Source: Dehalococcoidia bacterium
Lineage (GTDB): Bacteria; Chloroflexota; Dehalococcoidia; DSTF01; JACRBR01
DNA: 34,467 bases
Reading direction: 5' to 3'
NCBI GenBank assembly: GCA_040902535.1
Contig: JBBDXD010000011.1
Coordinates: 1 to 34,467, forward strand
The notes beneath the pieces were generated by a model. The model ran no database searches. It was not told where the DNA came from and saw only the letters and a list, made by a program, of their open reading frames with translations. Position numbers and translations under genes: made by a program. Position 1 is the first letter of the stretch; each line of letters starts with the position of its first letter. Shown here one piece after another: positions 31,717-34,467 of this stretch.

Positions 31717-34103
31717 ACAGCCATATGCGCGATCGTGACTCCTTCGCCGCCCTCTTCGAGGCGCGCTTCTTCGTACGACTTGACGAGCGGGTGCTTCGCG
31801 AGGAAGTCACGCACCTGGCGGCGCAGCGTGCCCGTGCCCTTGCCGTGAATGATGCGTGTCCACGGCAAGCCGGCGCGAAACGCATCGTCCATGTAGCGCT
31901 CGACGAGCGGCATCGCTTCGTCGACGGTGTGTCCGCGCAGATCAAGTTCGACGGGCACGTCGACCGGCGCCGGCGCGGTGATCGTCACGGCGCCGTGCGC
32001 CTTGCTGGGCGCCGGACGCTGCACGCGTTCGACCTGTGAGAGCTTGATACGGCTGCGCAGCGGACCGAGGCGTACCTGGAGTTCGCCCTTCGCGTCCGGC
32101 TCCGAAAGCGCTTCGCCGAAGCGGTCCATGCCGCGGATCCAGACGAGGTCGCCTTCACGGATCGATTCGGGCGGCGGGCCGGCCGGCACCTTCGCGACGC
32201 GCGGCTCGCGACGCGGGCGGCGTCGATGCGCGCGCTCCGCGGCCTTCGCCGCTTCATCGGCGGCCTGCTTGAGCTTCGCCGCCGCCTCGACCAGCTTGTG
32301 CTTTTCGATGTCGCGCTCCGCTTCGGCGAGTCGCGCGCGCGCCTGTTCGATCTCGCGGCCCGCTTCCTCGCGCGCCTCCCGCAGGATGCGCTCGCGCTCG
32401 TCTTCGACGTCGTCGAGGCGGGCTTCGAGGCGCTCGCGGATCTCCTCCGCCTCGCGGCGGGCGATCTCTTCGGAGCGGCGCGATGATGCGGCGTGCTCGC
32501 GCTCGCGGTGGATGTCCGACAGCATCTCCTCGACGTGGCGCTGCTCGGGCGCGATCGAGCCGCGCGCGTCTTCGATGATCTCGCGCGGCATGCCGAGCCG
32601 CTGCGCGATCTCGAGCGCGTTGCTGCGGCCCGGCAGACCGATCGAAAGCCTGTACGTCGGTGAGAGCGACTCGACGTTGAACTCGACCGAGGCGTTGATC
32701 ACGCCTTCGGTGGCGTGCGCGAACGCTTTCAGTTCGCCGTGGTGCGTCGTCGCGATCGCCAGCGCCCGCAACTCCAGCAGTTCGCCGAGGATCGAGCGCG
32801 CCAGCGCCGAGCCCTCGGTGGGGTCGGTGCCGGCGGCCAATTCATCGAGCAGCACGAGGCTCTTCGGGCCGGCGGTGTCGAGGATGCTGATGATGTTCGT
32901 CATGTGGCTGCTGAACGTCGACAGCGACTGCTCGATGCTCTGCTCGTCGCCGATGTCGGCGAAGATGCTCTGGAAGACGGGGATCTTCGTGCCGCGGTCC
33001 GATGGCACAGGCAGTCCCGCCTGCGCCATCAGCGAAAGCAGCCCGGCTGTCTTCAGCGCGACCGTCTTGCCGCCGGTGTTCGGACCCGTAATCAGGAGCA
33101 CCCGGTACGGGCCGCCGACCGTGATTGTGGTGGGGACGACGGGCTTCTTCAGCAGCGGGTGCCGCGCCTGCACCATGTGCAATTGCTCGGGCGCTTCGAC
33201 GATCCACGGCTGGTCGTCGCCTTCGTACGGCAACTCCGGCGCGTCGATCTCGTCGCCGAAGCGCACCTTCGCGAGCGCGAGGTCGAGGTGCGCGAGCACG
33301 TCGACGTTCGTCGTGATGCTGTACGACGCGGCGCCGACCTCGGCGCTGAGCGCGCGCAGGATGCGTTCGACCTCGCGCTCCTCTTCGAGCTGCGCCTCGC
33401 GCCAGCGGTTCGCCAGGTCGACGACGGCGAGCGGCTCCATCCAGACGGTGGCGCCGCTGCTGGAAACATCGTGGACGATGCCCTTGAGCTGGCCGCGATA
33501 GTCCTGCTTGATCGGAATGACATAACGACCGTCGCGGAGGGTGATAATCGGCTCCTGCGCCACGCCCTTCGAGACGTTCGTCGCGAGGATCTCCTGCATG
33601 CGCTGGTAGAGGCGGTCGTGCAGCGTGCGCACTTCGCGCCGGATCGAGCCGAGCGCCGGGCTCGCCTGGTCCGTCACCTCGCTGCGCTGGTTGATGCTGC
33701 GGTTGATGTCTTCGATCAGCCGCGCCAGCGGTTCGATGACGGAGACGGAGTCCGCGAGCAGCGGCAGCGTCTCGTCGAGTTTGCCGATGGCGTACTTGAG
33801 GTCGCGGGCGCACTCCAGCGTGGACGCCACGTTCAGCAGGTCTTCGGGCAGCAGGATGCCGCCGCGCTCCGCCTTCTCCGCCAGCGGCCGCACGTCGTGC
33901 GCGCCCTGGAGGCCCGTGCGCGGCTTCATCTGCAGCAGGCGTCGCGCCTCCGCGGTCTCGCGCTGGCGCTTCAGGACCGTCGCGTAGTCGGTCGAAGGCT
34001 CGAGGGCGAGCGCGAGTTCGCGGCCGCCGGAAAATGCCGCGTGCCGCGCCAGGCGGGCGAGGATCTTGTCGAACTCCAGTGTCCGTAGCGCGTGAGCGTC
34101 CAT
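31713..34103 (-). CDS. mutS2: Endonuclease/DNA-binding ATPase MutS2
   Basis: A 796-residue protein of full family length. The MutS core/lever region comes first (KQDYRGQLKGIVHDVSSSGA), then the ATPase: Walker A ITGPNTGGKTVALK (about 340-350), VFQSIFADIGDEQSIEQSLS with STFSSHM, LVLLDELAAGTDPTEGSALA (Walker B), and the ABC-type ATTHHGELK. A long coiled coil follows (EERERILREAREEAGREIEQ). The C-terminal Smr nuclease domain has ELDLRGHTVDEA and IIHGKGTGTLRRQV. It acts in resolving recombination intermediates or stalled ribosomes, depending on species. The start was taken at MDAHALRTLEFDKIL; TACACT lies 9 bases upstream of the ATG with no ribosome binding site, so the mRNA may be leaderless. Confidence 0.95.
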   Translation of the reverse strand: MDAHALRTLEFDKILARLARHAAFSGGRELALALEPSTDYATVLKRQRETAEARRLLQMKPRTGLQGAHDVRPLAEKAERGGILLPEDLLNVASTLECARDLKYAIGKLDETLPLLADSVSVIEPLARLIEDINRSINQRSEVTDQASPALGSIRREVRTLHDRLYQRMQEILATNVSKGVAQEPIITLRDGRYVIPIKQDYRGQLKGIVHDVSSSGATVWMEPLAVVDLANRWREAQLEEEREVERILRALSAEVGAASYSITTNVDVLAHLDLALAKVRFGDEIDAPELPYEGDDQPWIVEAPEQLHMVQARHPLLKKPVVPTTITVGGPYRVLLITGPNTGGKTVALKTAGLLSLMAQAGLPVPSDRGTKIPVFQSIFADIGDEQSIEQSLSTFSSHMTNIISILDTAGPKSLVLLDELAAGTDPTEGSALARSILGELLELRALAIATTHHGELKAFAHATEGVINASVEFNVESLSPTYRLSIGLPGRSNALEIAQRLGMPREIIEDARGSIAPEQRHVEEMLSDIHREREHAASSRRSEEIARREAEEIRERLEARLDDVEDERERILREAREEAGREIEQARARLAEAERDIEKHKLVEAAAKLKQAADEAAKAAERAHRRRPRREPRVAKVPAGPPPESIREGDLVWIRGMDRFGEALSEPDAKGELQVRLGPLRSRIKLSQVERVQRPAPSKAHGAVTITAPAPVDVPVELDLRGHTVDEAMPLVERYMDDAFRAGLPWTRIIHGKGTGTLRRQVRDFLAKHPLVKSYEEARLEEGGEGVTIAHMAV

Positions 34104-34414
34104 GGTGGGTGAAGTGTAGCGGCACGCGGCACGCGCTAGCCGTCGTCGGTCGTGAGTGAATTCGAATCGCAACCTCGGGGGAACGACGGCTTGTACCTGC
34201 GTCGTAAGGCTATGATTCAGAACTGTGCTTACGAAAGCGCCGGTCGAACTGCCCATGGCTTTACCGGCAATGTACGTGCATGGGCTTGGTGGGACGAGAT
34301 TTTCTCAATTATGGCCATGTCCGCCGGGGTCCGCACTACCACCTGCAGGGCAGCCGTTAGACGTGCTACACGGTATCCACCAGTAGTATGAGCCGGACAT
34401 GTCGCGGTACGCGG
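34104..34414. other. Stretch between mutS2 and the right IS end
   Basis: About 310 bases with no supported gene. A -10-like TACACT for mutS2 lies at 34113-34118 on the minus strand. A plus-strand frame ending NYGHVRRGPHYHLQGSR at 34358 is open for ~50 codons but has no ATG at its head. It may be chance or a remnant. Confidence 0.5.
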
Positions 34415-34467
34415 TGACCTGCCCCCCGAAAACTGATCCAGTCTAAATGAGCGTCCTCCGGGATAAT
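34415..34467 (+). mobile_element. End of an IS3-type insertion sequence (right edge of window)
   Basis: 53 bases starting TGACCTGCCCCCC and continuing GAAAACTGATCCAG, the inverted copy of bases 11-62. The 5'-TG and C-rich terminal repeat fit the IS3 family. A possible ORF begins MSVLRDN at 34448 and runs off the window. The element continues to the right. Confidence 0.6.

Noticed and set aside
32715-34088. 457-residue plus-strand ORF opposite mutS2
   Set aside because: Antisense to a full-length MutS2 with all motifs; composition is low-complexity Arg/Ala.
34225-34391. Short plus-strand ORFs before the right IS end
   Set aside because: Three overlapping frames are open; none has a ribosome binding site plus a recognisable domain.
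1-34467. Terminal repeats as evidence for a circular plasmid or phage
   Set aside because: The repeats are inverted, not direct, and the contents include chromosomal genes such as mutS2 and tRNAs.

Overview
The window looks like a fragment of a high-GC chromosome, most likely from Chloroflexota (Dehalococcoidia-like), with Actinobacteriota as the main alternative. The lineage guess rests on gene content: a coenzyme F420 gene run, paired CaiB/BaiF CoA-transferases, DUF2630, DUF2795-like and DUF5995-like proteins, and MutS2. No 16S rRNA gene is present to confirm it.

Layout. Both ends carry the same ~53-bp sequence in inverted orientation. It looks like the end of an IS3-type insertion sequence, so the fragment runs between two copies of one repeat. 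From about 0.06 to 0.58 kb lies the C-terminal half of a DUF262 (GmrSD-type) gene, cut by the IS. From 0.58 to 10.6 kb are a secreted SdrD-B-like protein (N-terminal half), a DUF5995-like protein, a lipase, a RIO kinase preceded by two tiny ORFs with very strong ribosome binding sites, a GMC oxidoreductase, a PAP2/Aur1-like membrane enzyme, and a DUF1232 / ceramidase-like / GDPD operon. tRNA-Trp (10.6 kb) is followed by a genomic island: a frameshifted tyrosine integrase, a one-TM protein, the type I methyltransferase HsdM and the N-terminal half of a DUF262 gene. From 14.96 to 19.5 kb come a CaiB/BaiF pair, a HicBA toxin-antitoxin pair with a broken toxin, a nitronate monooxygenase-like enzyme and a DUF2795-like protein. 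tRNA-Asn (19.6 kb) carries a second island of about 3.9 kb, bounded by a 17-bp att duplication and holding a decayed serine recombinase. From 23.7 kb to the end are a zinc metallopeptidase, two secreted proteins sharing an AAYDVTG motif, an FAD oxidoreductase, a YdeI-like protein, a SET-domain protein, DUF2630, a nitroreductase, CofC, CofD and MutS2.

The main discovery is that two unrelated genes have exchanged halves. The DUF262 N-half at 14109-14456 is fused to the tail of the secreted protein, and the secreted protein's N-half at 584-1600 is fused to the DUF262 C-half on the other strand. Flipping the ~13.9 kb between ~580 and ~14455 restores both genes at once. This is the signature of a real inversion with one breakpoint inside the type I restriction island. 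One-base frameshifts are concentrated in mobile and defence genes (integrase, serine recombinase, DUF262, HicA), while the long metabolic genes read cleanly.
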